The notes: generated by a model not told the origin, from the sequence alone. A stretch of DNA of 64,000 nt from Tersicoccus mangrovi (GCF_036881825.1 NZ_JBAJMW010000001.1:310001-374000), one strand, 5' to 3'; counted from the stretch's first letter, positions 8,555 through 17,040 are shown. Made by a program: numbers and translations.

Positions 8555-8578
8555 AACTTAGGTTGCCTAAGTTATAGT
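8555..8578 (+). promoter_or_regulatory. MarR operator within a leaderless promoter
   Basis: AACTTAGG-TTG-CCTAAGTT (8555-8573) is a perfect 8-bp inverted repeat. It is followed immediately by a TATAGT -10 box (8573-8578), which lies 6 nt before the ATG of the MarR gene. A repressor bound here would cover the promoter, so autoregulation of the MarR/MFS operon is likely. Confidence 0.75.
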
Positions 8579-8584
8579 GTTCCT

Positions 8585-9034
8585 ATGCAGATGAACGCCG
8601 ACGCCGCCGGCCGCCTGTCGATCGCCCTGGAACGGCTGGTCCGCTCCCTGCGCACCGCGGCGGTGGACGAGGCGCTGTCGCCGTCGGCAGCCGCCGTCCT
8701 GAGCCGGCTCGACGCCGACGGCCCCGACGGCATCACCGGCCTGGCCCGCGCGGAACGGGTCAGCCAACCGTCGATGACGCAGCTGGTGGCCCGCCTGGTC
8801 GCGGACGACCTGGTCGCGCGCGAGCCCTCGATCCAGGACCGCCGCAGCGTGGTCGTGAGCCTGACCCCCGCGGGGCGGCTCGCCCTCGACGAGCGCCGAC
8901 AGCGTCGAGCCGCACGTCTGCTCGACGCGCTCGAGCGGCTCGACGCTCAGGCGCGTGACGACGTCGCGTCGTCCCTGACCGCGATCGAACACCTGGCCGG
9001 CGTGCTGGCCCAGACCCCCGGGAGGACACGATGA
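8585..9034 (+). CDS. MarR-family regulator of the adjacent MFS-UspA gene
   Basis: A 149-aa MarR protein with the winged helix at about residues 45-100: ITGLARAERVSQPSMTQLVA, then the wing DRRSVVVSLTPAGR. The ATG lies only 6 nt after a TATAGT box, so the mRNA probably begins at the start codon. Its stop overlaps the start of the MFS gene (ATGA). The palindrome at 8555-8573 is the obvious operator. By analogy with other MarR/efflux pairs it should repress the transporter until an unknown ligand binds. Confidence 0.9.
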   Translation: MQMNADAAGRLSIALERLVRSLRTAAVDEALSPSAAAVLSRLDADGPDGITGLARAERVSQPSMTQLVARLVADDLVAREPSIQDRRSVVVSLTPAGRLALDERRQRRAARLLDALERLDAQARDDVASSLTAIEHLAGVLAQTPGRTR

Positions 9035-10755
9035 ACCACCCCACGACGACGAGCACGACCGCCGGGGGCGGCCTGCTCAAGCAACCCCGGGCCGTGTGGT
9101 CGGTCGCCTTCGCCTGCGTCATCTCCTTCATGGGCATCGGACTCGTCGACCCGATCCTGCCCGCCCTGTCATCGGGGCTGAAGGCCAGCCCCGCGCAGGT
9201 GTCCCTCCTGTTCACCAGCTACCTCGTCGTCACGGCCGTGGCGATGCTGGGCGTCGGCTGGGTCTCCAGCCGCATCGGGTCCAAGTGGGCCCTCGTCGTC
9301 GGACTGGCCCTGATCGTCGTGTTCGCCGCTCTCGCGGGTTCGGCCGGCTCCATCGACGGGATCATCGCCTTCCGTGGCGGCTGGGGCCTGGGCAACGCCC
9401 TCTTCATCGCCACGAGCCTCGCCGTGATCGTCGCGTCCGCGAGCGGCGGATTCTCCGGCGCGATCATCCTCTACGAGGCGGCACTCGGGCTCGGCATCGC
9501 GGCAGGCCCCCTCATCGGCGGCCTGCTCGGCCACATCAGCTGGCGCGGCCCGTTCTACGGCGTCGCCGTCCTCATGGGCATCGCCCTCGTGGCCACCCTG
9601 CTCTTCATCCCGAAGCTGCCGAAGCCCGCGCAGAAGATCTCCCTCGGCGCCCCCATCGCCGCCCTGCGGCACCGCGGCCTGCTGACCATGGGCATTGTGG
9701 CCCTGCTGTACAACTGGGGCTTCTTCACGATGCTCGGCTACGCGCCCTACCCCATGCACCTGGAGGCGCTCCAGCTCGGCTTCGTCTTCACCGGGTGGGG
9801 CCTGCTCGTGGCCGCCTTCGCCGTGTTCTTCGCACCGCGCCTGCAGCGCCGTTTCGGGACGGCGGCCGTGCTCTACGCCAACCTGTTCGTCCTCGGCCTG
9901 CTGCTCGTCGCGATCGCCGTCGGGGTCGCGACGCCGGCCGTGGTGATCGTCGCGGTGATCCTCTCGGGTGCCTGCATCGGCATCAACAACACCCTGACCA
10001 CCCAGGCCGTCATGCTCGTGGCCCCGGTGGAGCGCTCCGTCGCCTCCTCGGCCTACGGTTTCCTGCGCTTCATCGGCGGCGGCCTCGCACCGTTCGTCGC
10101 CGGCAAGGTCGCCGAGTCCTTCGGACCGGCCGCGGCCTTCGGCCTCGGCGCCGCGGCCTTCCTCATCGCGATCCCCGTCCTGGCCAGCGGCCACCGGCTC
10201 GTCACCGCGGCCGAGCAGTCCGCGGGGCAGGGACACGCGCCGACCCAGCTGCCGGCCGAGCAGCCCGCCGAGCAGGCATCGGGCCGGACCGAGGCGACCG
10301 TGCGCGTGACGCCGATCGAGGCCGGACCGCACGCGTCGGGCGAAGCCGTGCTCGCGGCCGTCGACGCCGGCCCGTCCGCGGACGCGATCATCGACGAGGC
10401 GTGCCGGATCGCCGCCGACCGGGACCTGCCCGTGGAGGTCGTGCACGTCCGGGAGACCGACGTCGTCAGCGGGGAGAGCATCACCCCGGAGTCCGGGGAC
10501 GAGGCGGACCGCGTGCTCGCTCGGCAGCTGCAGCGCGTCCGTGACGCCGGGCGACCGGTGCGGGCCACCCTGCTGACGAGCGTGGGCGACCACGCCGAGA
10601 TCAGTGTCGTGCTCGCCGGGCACGCCCGCGAGGTCGGCGCCCACACCGTCGTCGTCGGCCGCTCCCACCACGGCCCCCTCGCGCACCTGACCGACGCGGA
10701 CCTCGTGACCCTGCTGACCGCGGACACCGAGGCGGACGTCGTCGTCGCGAGCTGA
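9031..10755 (+). CDS. MFS transporter fused to a C-terminal UspA-like domain
   Basis: A 574-aa protein. Residues ~20-395 form a 12-helix major facilitator carrier of drug:H+ antiporter type, with a WVSSRIGSKWA loop after helix 2. A Gln/Pro/Ala linker (~400-425) leads to a cytosolic universal-stress-protein-like domain (~430-574) ending in HTVVVGRSHHGPLAHLTD. The Usp glycine loop is only partly conserved, so ATP binding is uncertain. It is translationally coupled to the MarR gene. The likely role is efflux under MarR control, with the stress domain as sensor or regulator. The transported compound is unknown. Confidence 0.85.
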   Translation: MNHPTTTSTTAGGGLLKQPRAVWSVAFACVISFMGIGLVDPILPALSSGLKASPAQVSLLFTSYLVVTAVAMLGVGWVSSRIGSKWALVVGLALIVVFAALAGSAGSIDGIIAFRGGWGLGNALFIATSLAVIVASASGGFSGAIILYEAALGLGIAAGPLIGGLLGHISWRGPFYGVAVLMGIALVATLLFIPKLPKPAQKISLGAPIAALRHRGLLTMGIVALLYNWGFFTMLGYAPYPMHLEALQLGFVFTGWGLLVAAFAVFFAPRLQRRFGTAAVLYANLFVLGLLLVAIAVGVATPAVVIVAVILSGACIGINNTLTTQAVMLVAPVERSVASSAYGFLRFIGGGLAPFVAGKVAESFGPAAAFGLGAAAFLIAIPVLASGHRLVTAAEQSAGQGHAPTQLPAEQPAEQASGRTEATVRVTPIEAGPHASGEAVLAAVDAGPSADAIIDEACRIAADRDLPVEVVHVRETDVVSGESITPESGDEADRVLARQLQRVRDAGRPVRATLLTSVGDHAEISVVLAGHAREVGAHTVVVGRSHHGPLAHLTDADLVTLLTADTEADVVVAS

Positions 10756-10779
10756 CCGCGCGATCGGCGCGCGCCGGCC

Positions 10780-12051
10780 TCAGGCCGTGGGGTGGCGCGC
10801 GTCGTAGCGGCGGAAGCCGGGCTGCCGCCAGGCCATCACCCCGGTCAGGGCGATGCACAGCATGCCGCCGAGGAACAGCACGGTGCCCTCGGAGAAGAGC
10901 GTCGTCGCCCCGCCGGCCACGGCGTCGCCGATCCGCGGGCCTCCCGCCACGACGACGACGAAGACGCCGGAGAGCCGGCCGCGCAGGTGGTCCGGCGCGG
11001 CGCTCTGCAGGATGGTGGACCGGAAGACGGAGCTGATCGAGTCCGCCACCCCGGCGGCGGTGCAGGCGAGCAGGGCGGGCACGACCCACAGCGAGACGAC
11101 GCCGTCCGTGTCCCGGCCGGCAGCCAGCACGGTCAGGCCGAGCGCGCCGATGCACAGTCCCCACGCGGCGACCGACCAGAGCACGGCCAGCCCCTGCCGC
11201 CGGACCGCGCCGAGCGGTCCCGAGAAGAGGCCGGCGAGGAAGGACCCGAGGGCGATGGCGGCCAGCAGGGCGCCGGCCGTCGCCTCCCCGCCGCCGAGGG
11301 CCAGGGCGCCGATCGCGGGGATGAGCGCGCGCGGCGCGGCGGTGATCATGGCGATCAGGTCGATGACGAAGGTCCCGCGCACGTTGGGCCGGGTGGCCAG
11401 GAACGCGAACCCCTCCAGCACCGAGCGCAGGCCGGGCGTGCCGGTGGCGCCGACGGGCCGGAGCGGCGGCAGCGTCGCCAGGCCCCACCACGCGAAGGCG
11501 AAGGAGAGCACGTCGAGCGTGTAGGTCCAGCCGTAACCGACGCCCGCTACGAGCAGGCCGCCGACCATGGGCCCGATCATGGCCGCCATCGTGAAGGTGA
11601 TCATGCCGAGCGCGTTGGCGGCCGGCAGCAGCTCCTTGCCGACGAGCTGCGGGATGATCGCGCTGCGCGTGGGCTGGTTGACGGCGGTGCCGGCACTGTT
11701 CAGCGCCACCAGCACGTACAGCACCCAGACCTGGTTCCAGCCGGCCCAGGCCTGGATCGCGAGCCCGGCACTGGAGGCCCACATGACGCCGGCGGAGATC
11801 AGCGCGACGCGCCGCCGGTCGTGCACGTCGGCGATGGAGCCGCCGTACAGGCCGAACACGATCAGCGGCACGAGGGCGAAGATGCCCAGGATGCCGACGT
11901 AGAGGCTCTCCCCCGTGACGGCGAACACCTGCAGGCTGACCGCGACCAGCGCGATGTTGCTGCCCATCGCCGAGAGGGACATCCCGGTCCACATCCGCCG
12001 GTACGCGCTGCTGCGTCGCAGGGGCGTCAGATCGGCGAGAAGGCGGGGCAC
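10780..12051 (-). CDS. MFS transporter, Bcr/EntS-like exporter
   Basis: A 423-aa protein with about 12 transmembrane helices. It begins VPRLLADLTPLRRSSAYRRM, typical of the EntS/macrolide-exporter branch of MFS, and carries the loop-2/3 signature YGGSIADVHDRRRV. Such carriers export siderophores or drugs. It starts with GTG and points away from the Fur-type regulator. The shared 120-nt intergenic region raises the possibility of joint regulation, but I see no operator specific to this gene. Its end lies only 25 nt from the convergent MFS-UspA gene. Confidence 0.85.
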   Translation of the reverse strand: MPRLLADLTPLRRSSAYRRMWTGMSLSAMGSNIALVAVSLQVFAVTGESLYVGILGIFALVPLIVFGLYGGSIADVHDRRRVALISAGVMWASSAGLAIQAWAGWNQVWVLYVLVALNSAGTAVNQPTRSAIIPQLVGKELLPAANALGMITFTMAAMIGPMVGGLLVAGVGYGWTYTLDVLSFAFAWWGLATLPPLRPVGATGTPGLRSVLEGFAFLATRPNVRGTFVIDLIAMITAAPRALIPAIGALALGGGEATAGALLAAIALGSFLAGLFSGPLGAVRRQGLAVLWSVAAWGLCIGALGLTVLAAGRDTDGVVSLWVVPALLACTAAGVADSISSVFRSTILQSAAPDHLRGRLSGVFVVVVAGGPRIGDAVAGGATTLFSEGTVLFLGGMLCIALTGVMAWRQPGFRRYDARHPTA

Positions 12052-12130
12052 CGGTCCAGCCTACGACCGGGTTCACGGCTCCCGCCCACGTCACGGCGTC
12101 GTCCGGCGTTCATCGTCCGTTGATCGGTCG

Positions 12131-12163
12131 TTGTTGTGAGTCATTCAGAAAAAGTGTTTGACT
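12131..12163 (+). promoter_or_regulatory. Probable Fur/PerR-type operator before the fur-catalase operon
   Basis: This A+T-rich stretch stands out from its surroundings. It contains AGTCA (12139-12143) and TGACT (12159-12163) as inverted arms around CAGAAAAAGTG, resembling FurA operators upstream of actinobacterial peroxidase/catalase genes. TTGTTG (12131-12136) and AGTGTT (12153-12158) could be -35/-10 elements placing the RNA start near the ATG at 12171. Confidence 0.55.
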
Positions 12164-12170
12164 GGTCGCA

Positions 12171-12659
12171 ATGGACACGACAGCGACCCTGCACGCGCAG
12201 CCGGACTGGCCGGCGCAGCTGCGGGCGCACACCCTGCGGGTCACCCGGCCACGCACCCACGTGCTGCAGGCCGTCCACGAGCACCCGCACGCGAGCGCCG
12301 ACGAAGTGCACCGGGCGGTGCGCGCCCTGCTGCCGGAGATCACCGTGCAGTCGGTCTACGTCGTGCTCGCCGATCTCGACCGGTACGGCCTGATCCGCCG
12401 GATCGACGTGCCCGCCTCCCCCGCCCGGTACGAGACCCGCACCGGCGACAACCATCACCACGCCCAGTGCGTCCGATGCCACCGCATCGTCGACGTCGAC
12501 TGCATCGTCGGATCCGCGCCCTGCCTCACCCCGGGCGACGCGGCCGGCATGACGATACTTTCCGCCGATGTCCTGTTCCGGGCCATCTGCGCGGATTGCC
12601 GGGAGAGCGGCCCGGACAGCATCATCCCCCCACCGTTGCACGACACGACCCAGGAGTGA
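12171..12659 (+). CDS. furA: Fur-family peroxide/metal-responsive regulator
   Basis: A 162-aa Fur-superfamily repressor. The winged helix covers ~20-85 (RVTRPRTHVLQAV, then TVQSVYVVLADLDRYGLI). The metal-binding dimer domain holds HHH at 95-97, CVRC at 100-103 and CADC at 140-143, the last two pairs forming a structural zinc site. It lies directly before the catalase gene, whose AGGAG site sits inside its 3' end. This is the FurA/PerR arrangement, in which peroxide or iron relieves repression of catalase. The A+T-rich site upstream suggests autoregulation. Confidence 0.88.
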   Translation: MDTTATLHAQPDWPAQLRAHTLRVTRPRTHVLQAVHEHPHASADEVHRAVRALLPEITVQSVYVVLADLDRYGLIRRIDVPASPARYETRTGDNHHHAQCVRCHRIVDVDCIVGSAPCLTPGDAAGMTILSADVLFRAICADCRESGPDSIIPPPLHDTTQE

Positions 12660-12661
12660 GC

Positions 12662-14167
12662 ATGACGACCACACCCCGTCAGACGGGATCCTTCACCACG
12701 ACCAACGGCGGCGCCCCCGTCGCCAGCGACAACGAGTCGCTGACCGTCGGCGCCGACGGCCCGGTGGTCCTGCACGACCACTACCTCGTCGAGAAGCTCG
12801 CCCAGTTCAACCGCGAGCGCGTGCCCGAGCGCGTCGTCCACGCCAAGGGCGGTGGCGCGTTCGGCGTCTTCAGGACCACCGAGGACGTCTCGCAGTACAC
12901 CCGCGCCGCGCTGTTCCAGCCGGGCGTGGAGACCGAGATGCTGGCGCGTTTCTCCACGGTCGCCGGCGAGCAGGGCTCCCCCGACACGTGGCGCGACCCC
13001 CGCGGCTTCGCGCTGAAGTTCTACACCACCGAGGGCAACTACGACCTCGTCGGCAACAACACCCCGGTGTTCTTCATCAAGGACGGGATCAAGTTCCCCG
13101 ACTTCATCCACTCGCAGAAGCGCCTCCCGGGCTCCGGCATGCGGGACAACGACATGCAGTGGGACTTCTGGTCGCTGCGCCCCGAGTCCTCGCACCAGGT
13201 GACCTGGCTGATGGGTGACCGCGGTATCCCGAAGAGCTGGCGGAACATGGACGGCTTCGGCTCGCACACCTACCAGTGGACGAACGCCGCCGGCGAGCGG
13301 TTCTGGGTCAAGTACCACTTCCAGACGGACCAGGGCAACGAGTACCTGACCGCTGACGAGGCCGAGCGCCTGGCCGGCGTCGACGCCGACTTCCACCGCC
13401 GCGACCTGTTCGAGGCGATCGAGCGCGGCGACCACCCCTCGTGGACCCTGTCCGTGCAGGTCATGCCGTACGAGGACGCCAAGACCTACCGGTTCAACCC
13501 GTTCGACCTGACCAAGGTGTGGCCGCACGCCGACTACCCGCTGATCAAGGTCGGCACCATGACCCTGAACCGGAACCCGGAGAACTTCCACGCGCAGATC
13601 GAGCAGTCTTCGTTCGAGCCGTCGAACTTCGTGCCCGGCATCTCCACCAGCCCGGACAAGATGCTGCTGGCCCGCATCTTCTCCTACGCAGATGCCCACC
13701 GGTACCGGATCGGCGCGAACTACCAGGACCTGCCGGTCAACTACCCGAAGAACGCGCAGGTGAACTCCTACTCCAAGGAGGGCCCGATGCGGTACACGTT
13801 CAACGCGCCGGACGTCCCCGTCTACGCGCCGAACACCTTCGGCGGCCCGCACGCCGACCCGGAGCGGGCGGCGGAGTCCAACGGCTGGGACGCCGACGGC
13901 GACCTGGTGCGTGCGGCGGCGACGCTGCACCCCGAGGACGACGACGTGACGCAGCCGCGGAATCTCTTCCGCAACGTGCTCGACGACGCCGCTCGTGAGC
14001 GCCTCGTCGGCAACATCGCCGGACACATCGCCGGCGTGCGCAGCGACGAGATCCGGGAGCGGGCCTTCCAGTACTGGGAGAACATCGACAGCGAACTCGG
14101 CTCTCGTGTGCGGAACGCCTACGCCGAGGCGCAGGCCGAGCAGGATCAGCCGGTCGCCACCGTCTGA
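12662..14167 (+). CDS. katA: Monofunctional heme catalase
   Basis: A 501-aa small-subunit clade catalase that converts hydrogen peroxide to water and oxygen. Catalytic His60 lies in VVHAKGGGAFG and Asn133 in LVGNNTPVFF. The proximal heme ligand Tyr342 is in RIFSYADAHRYRIGANY with Arg338 in place. NADPH-type clade features are present and length is normal. AGGAG lies 5 nt before the ATG, inside the fur stop region, so both are translated from one transcript. A GC-rich hairpin ends the operon 26 nt downstream. Oxidative-stress induction through the linked Fur protein is expected. Confidence 0.96.
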   Translation: MTTTPRQTGSFTTTNGGAPVASDNESLTVGADGPVVLHDHYLVEKLAQFNRERVPERVVHAKGGGAFGVFRTTEDVSQYTRAALFQPGVETEMLARFSTVAGEQGSPDTWRDPRGFALKFYTTEGNYDLVGNNTPVFFIKDGIKFPDFIHSQKRLPGSGMRDNDMQWDFWSLRPESSHQVTWLMGDRGIPKSWRNMDGFGSHTYQWTNAAGERFWVKYHFQTDQGNEYLTADEAERLAGVDADFHRRDLFEAIERGDHPSWTLSVQVMPYEDAKTYRFNPFDLTKVWPHADYPLIKVGTMTLNRNPENFHAQIEQSSFEPSNFVPGISTSPDKMLLARIFSYADAHRYRIGANYQDLPVNYPKNAQVNSYSKEGPMRYTFNAPDVPVYAPNTFGGPHADPERAAESNGWDADGDLVRAAATLHPEDDDVTQPRNLFRNVLDDAARERLVGNIAGHIAGVRSDEIRERAFQYWENIDSELGSRVRNAYAEAQAEQDQPVATV

Positions 14168-14192
14168 TCGCCCGTCACCGCAGGTCAGCGGG

Positions 14193-14223
14193 GAGCCCGT
14201 CCGGACACCGTCCGGGCGGGCTC
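14193..14223 (+). terminator. Rho-independent-like terminator after catalase
   Basis: A hairpin with 7 bp GAGCCCG/CGGGCTC continued by six more pairs (one G-T) around the 5-nt loop CACCG, followed by TTCG. It ends the fur-catalase transcript. Confidence 0.8.
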
Positions 14224-14264
14224 TTCGCGTGTCCGGCCAGGGTGGATTTCGACACGGAGGTGGT

Positions 14265-14293
14265 TTGTGATTCACCGACGGGGCTGCCATACT
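14265..14293 (+). promoter_or_regulatory. Promoter of the 6C RNA
   Basis: TTGTGA (14265-14270) and CATACT (14288-14293) are separated by 17 nt, a good housekeeping-sigma spacing. No protein gene follows on this strand for 3 kb, which fits a small-RNA promoter. Confidence 0.65.
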
Positions 14294-14298
14294 GGACA

Positions 14299-14453
14299 AA
14301 GAGGCGACTCGCGAAGATATCCCCCATCTCTCGCTGAGAGCCTCGTCAGCCGGCCGGACTGGTCACCTATCCCCCCACTGGTAATCAGCCCGGCTGGCGC
14401 CTAACGTTCCGGATGCCCGGTGGCGCGAGACGAAGGTCCGCCCCGGGCATTCG
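14299..14453 (+). ncRNA. 6C small RNA
   Basis: Two C-rich hairpin loops mark the actinobacterial 6C RNA family. The first is GCGAAGAT-ATCCCCC-ATCTCTCGC (from ~14311); the second has CTATCCCCCCACTG (from ~14368), enclosed by a CAGCCGG...CCGGCTG stem. A promoter lies just upstream and a hairpin terminator at 14413-14450. 6C RNAs are trans-acting regulators thought to pair through the C-runs with G-rich ribosome-binding sites. The first loop here has five C, the second six. The ends are estimated from the promoter and terminator. Confidence 0.8.
14413..14450. terminator. Hairpin shared by 6C RNA and the convergent sigma gene
   Basis: ATGCCCGG (14413-14420) pairs with CCGGGCAT (14443-14450), and the stem continues inward with a one-base bulge. 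It sits at the end of the 6C RNA and 60 nt past the stop of the opposite-strand sigma gene, so it can serve both. Confidence 0.7.
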
Positions 14454-14510
14454 TCGTATTCGGGACCGTTCGCATGCGGCCGCGCGTCCCCTCCTCGTCG
14501 GCGCCGGTCG

Positions 14511-16961
14511 TCATCGCTCGCCGAGGAGCGACGCGGTGATGGTCGGCGCGACGGTCACGGTGAACGGAGGCTCCGACGAGGCGCTGGCTGTGCTCGTCGG
14601 GTGCGCGCTCGCGGTGGACGACGGCTGCGCCGGCAGGGTCCCGCGCGCGGTCGCGCCGTCACGCGGATCGGTCAACACCCATGGAATCGCCGGGACCGTG
14701 CGCGGTTCCGGAACGGCGGACACCCGGAGCGCCACGAGGTCGACGGTCACGGCGCTCCGCCCGGCGGGCATGTCGACCGTCATGGTGGTCATCAGGGTCG
14801 GCGGCGTCGCTCCGGTGTCGGCCTCGAGCAGCGAGCGCGCCTGCTCCGCCGTCAGACGATCGCCGTTGGCGTCGGCACTCGCGCCGGCACCGGCGCTCGC
14901 GGTGACCGTGGGCTCCGGCGAGACGGTCACGGTGGATGCCGACGACGTCGGGGCCGGGCTCAGGGTGGTCGTGGCTCCGTCGGTGGAGGTGCTGGACGGG
15001 GACGCGGGGCGTCGGATCACCAGCCAGCCCGCCTGGGACCGGAACTGCAGGGTCAGGCGGCGGTCCGTGTCGGCGACCGGGGCGGTGACGGTGACCCGGG
15101 CGCTCGCGACACCGTCGATCGGTCCTGGGGCCCAGAAGCGGCCGTCGACCTCGACCGGCGTGACGCCGAGGGTGGGCGCGGTCGGCGTCGTCGTGGGCGA
15201 TCCGGTCGGCGACGGCGACGTCGGGGGCGCGCTCGTGGGGGGCGCAGTCGTGGGCGGCGCAGTCGTCGGGGGCGCGCTCGTGGGCGGAACTGTGGTGGGC
15301 GGCACGCTCGTCGGAGGCACCGACGTCGGCGGCACGCTCGTCGGGGGCACCGACGTCGGCGGCACGCTCGTCGGCGGAGCTGTGGTGGGCGGCACGCTCG
15401 TCGGCGGAGCGGACGTCGGAGGCACCGACGTCGGCGGGGCGGACGTCGGCGGGGCGGACGTCGGCGGCACGCTCGTCGAGGGCACCGACGACGTGGCCTG
15501 CGGCGTGCTCGGTCCTGGCGTCGGCGAGGACGGGACCAGCGAGGGCGCCACGGGACCCACGGGACCCACGGGACCCACGGGCGGGATCACGCCCGGGTCG
15601 GCCGGCCCGGCCGCGCCGTTCCCGGCGCCGTCCCCGCTGCTGCCGGGGAAACCGGGGACGACGCCCGCCTGCGGCTGCTCACCCGGCAGCCCGGCGCCCT
15701 GGCCTGCCCCGGACCCGTCCGGAGCCCACACCCCCGCTCCGGGCCGGGAGACGTCACCGGTGAATCCGGAGCCGTATCCGTCGCCACCGGCCCCGTATTC
15801 GCCCGCTCCGCCTCCCCCGTAGCCGGCGCCTCCACCGCTCGACGGCCACGCCTGACCCGAGACCCTCACTCCCGGCACCGGAGGGCCGGATGCGGCGCCC
15901 GCGACGACGCCGGCTCCGCCGGGGAGCAGGCCCGAGCCGCCCAGCAGGCCACCCGCCGAGCCCCCCGCGGGGCCGGGTGCTGCGGCAGCGAGTGTCGCCG
16001 CCGGCGCCGGCTCGGCCGTCACCAGCCGGCCGGCCCCGATGCCGACGGCCACCCCGACCACGACGACCGTCGCCGTCACCGCCGCGGTGCCGGCACCCCC
16101 GGGAGCGAAGGCGGCCAGCCCCCAGCGGCCCGCCCGGGCCGTGGGCGCCACCGCCGTCCCGATGCCGAGGGCGGCGAGCAGGCCGGGTCCGGTCGAGGGG
16201 GCGGCCGCCAGGGGCAGGTAGGCGGCCCGCAACCCGCGCTTGACGTCGCGCAGGTGCAGGACCGCCGCGGAACAGGTCAGGCAGCTCTCGACGTGGGCGC
16301 GCGTGCTGGCCAGCGCCGGCCCGCGCAGCCGACCGGCGGCGTAGGCGGCGAGCGACGGCCCGACGGCGGCGCACTGGTGGTCGCCGACGGCGCGGACGTG
16401 GCACTGCAGGTACGCCTGGGACAGCTGCTCACGGGCGCGCCGCAGCGCGACGGAGGTGGCGTTCGGACTGAGACCGATCAGCGGGCCGATGGCTGCGGGT
16501 TTGAGGCCCTCGACGGCCGCGTACCAGAGCACGGCACGGGAGCGCTCCGGCAGGGTGAGGAAGGCCCGGCGGATCGTCTCGGCGTCGAAGCTCTTGAGCA
16601 CCGGGTCGTCGAAGACCTGGGGCACCTCGGCCAGTTCGATCGCCTCGGTGCTGTACTGCCCACGCGTCGAACGGGCGGCGCGGGCCGCCTCGTGCGCGAC
16701 GATCGTCACCAGGTAGGCGCGGACGTTGTCCCGGGGCCCGGCGCCCCGCCGGATCGCGGCGAGCATGTTGGCGAAGGCCTCGGCGACGAGGTCGTCCGCC
16801 TGGGCCGCGCTGTTCGCGTAGCGCCGCGCCACCCGCCACGCCGCGTCACGGTGGCGTTCGTAGAGGATGCCGAAGGCGCGACGGTCTCCGGCGCGTACCG
16901 CGCCGACCAGTTGCCCATCGCTGGCGTCGTCGTCAGCGGTCGGCACCGCAGATGCGTCCAC
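14511..16961 (-). CDS. ECF sigma factor fused to zinc-finger, membrane span and PPTS-repeat tail
   Basis: An 816-aa single chain. Sigma region 2 is at ~28-74 (AFGILYERHRDAAWRVARRY), region 4 at ~132-184 (LPERSRAVLWYAAVEGL). A ZAS-like zinc finger follows (Cys197, His223, Cys227, Cys230), then a transmembrane helix at ~293-315. Beyond it lies a ~500-aa outside tail: Gly/Pro-rich, some 20 units of PPTS(V/A), then a folded-looking C-terminus. The architecture joins an ECF sigma to its own anti-sigma and anchors both in the membrane, so release by proteolysis or a shape change is plausible. The GTG at 16961 is chosen because a TAGAAT -10 lies upstream of it; earlier starts would precede the promoter. 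Confidence 0.85.
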   Translation of the reverse strand: MDASAVPTADDDASDGQLVGAVRAGDRRAFGILYERHRDAAWRVARRYANSAAQADDLVAEAFANMLAAIRRGAGPRDNVRAYLVTIVAHEAARAARSTRGQYSTEAIELAEVPQVFDDPVLKSFDAETIRRAFLTLPERSRAVLWYAAVEGLKPAAIGPLIGLSPNATSVALRRAREQLSQAYLQCHVRAVGDHQCAAVGPSLAAYAAGRLRGPALASTRAHVESCLTCSAAVLHLRDVKRGLRAAYLPLAAAPSTGPGLLAALGIGTAVAPTARAGRWGLAAFAPGGAGTAAVTATVVVVGVAVGIGAGRLVTAEPAPAATLAAAAPGPAGGSAGGLLGGSGLLPGGAGVVAGAASGPPVPGVRVSGQAWPSSGGGAGYGGGGAGEYGAGGDGYGSGFTGDVSRPGAGVWAPDGSGAGQGAGLPGEQPQAGVVPGFPGSSGDGAGNGAAGPADPGVIPPVGPVGPVGPVAPSLVPSSPTPGPSTPQATSSVPSTSVPPTSAPPTSAPPTSVPPTSAPPTSVPPTTAPPTSVPPTSVPPTSVPPTSVPPTSVPPTTVPPTSAPPTTAPPTTAPPTSAPPTSPSPTGSPTTTPTAPTLGVTPVEVDGRFWAPGPIDGVASARVTVTAPVADTDRRLTLQFRSQAGWLVIRRPASPSSTSTDGATTTLSPAPTSSASTVTVSPEPTVTASAGAGASADANGDRLTAEQARSLLEADTGATPPTLMTTMTVDMPAGRSAVTVDLVALRVSAVPEPRTVPAIPWVLTDPRDGATARGTLPAQPSSTASAHPTSTASASSEPPFTVTVAPTITASLLGER

Positions 16962-16996
16962 TGCGTACCGCCTCGTGCACTCCGGCCCCCGCCCGA

Positions 16997-17002
16997 ATTC
17001 TA
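16997..17002 (-). promoter_or_regulatory. -10 element of the sigma-factor gene
   Basis: TAGAAT on the minus strand, about 36 nt before the GTG, with GAGG upstream of the start as ribosome-binding site. No clear -35 is visible. Confidence 0.5.
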
Positions 17003-17040
17003 CGACGGTGGGCGATGACCGTACCCGTGAGTCGACCCGC

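Noticed and set aside
8555..8573. Resemblance of the palindrome to an iron (DtxR/IdeR) box
   Set aside because: TTAGGTTGCCTAA shares the outer bases, but the 19-bp two-fold DtxR pattern with a central GC-rich core is absent, and a MarR gene sits directly behind it.
14413..15822. Plus-strand frame rich in VGG repeats opposite the sigma-factor tail
   Set aside because: The repeat is simply the complement of the PPTS codon repeats; the minus frame contains sigma domains and the plus frame has none.
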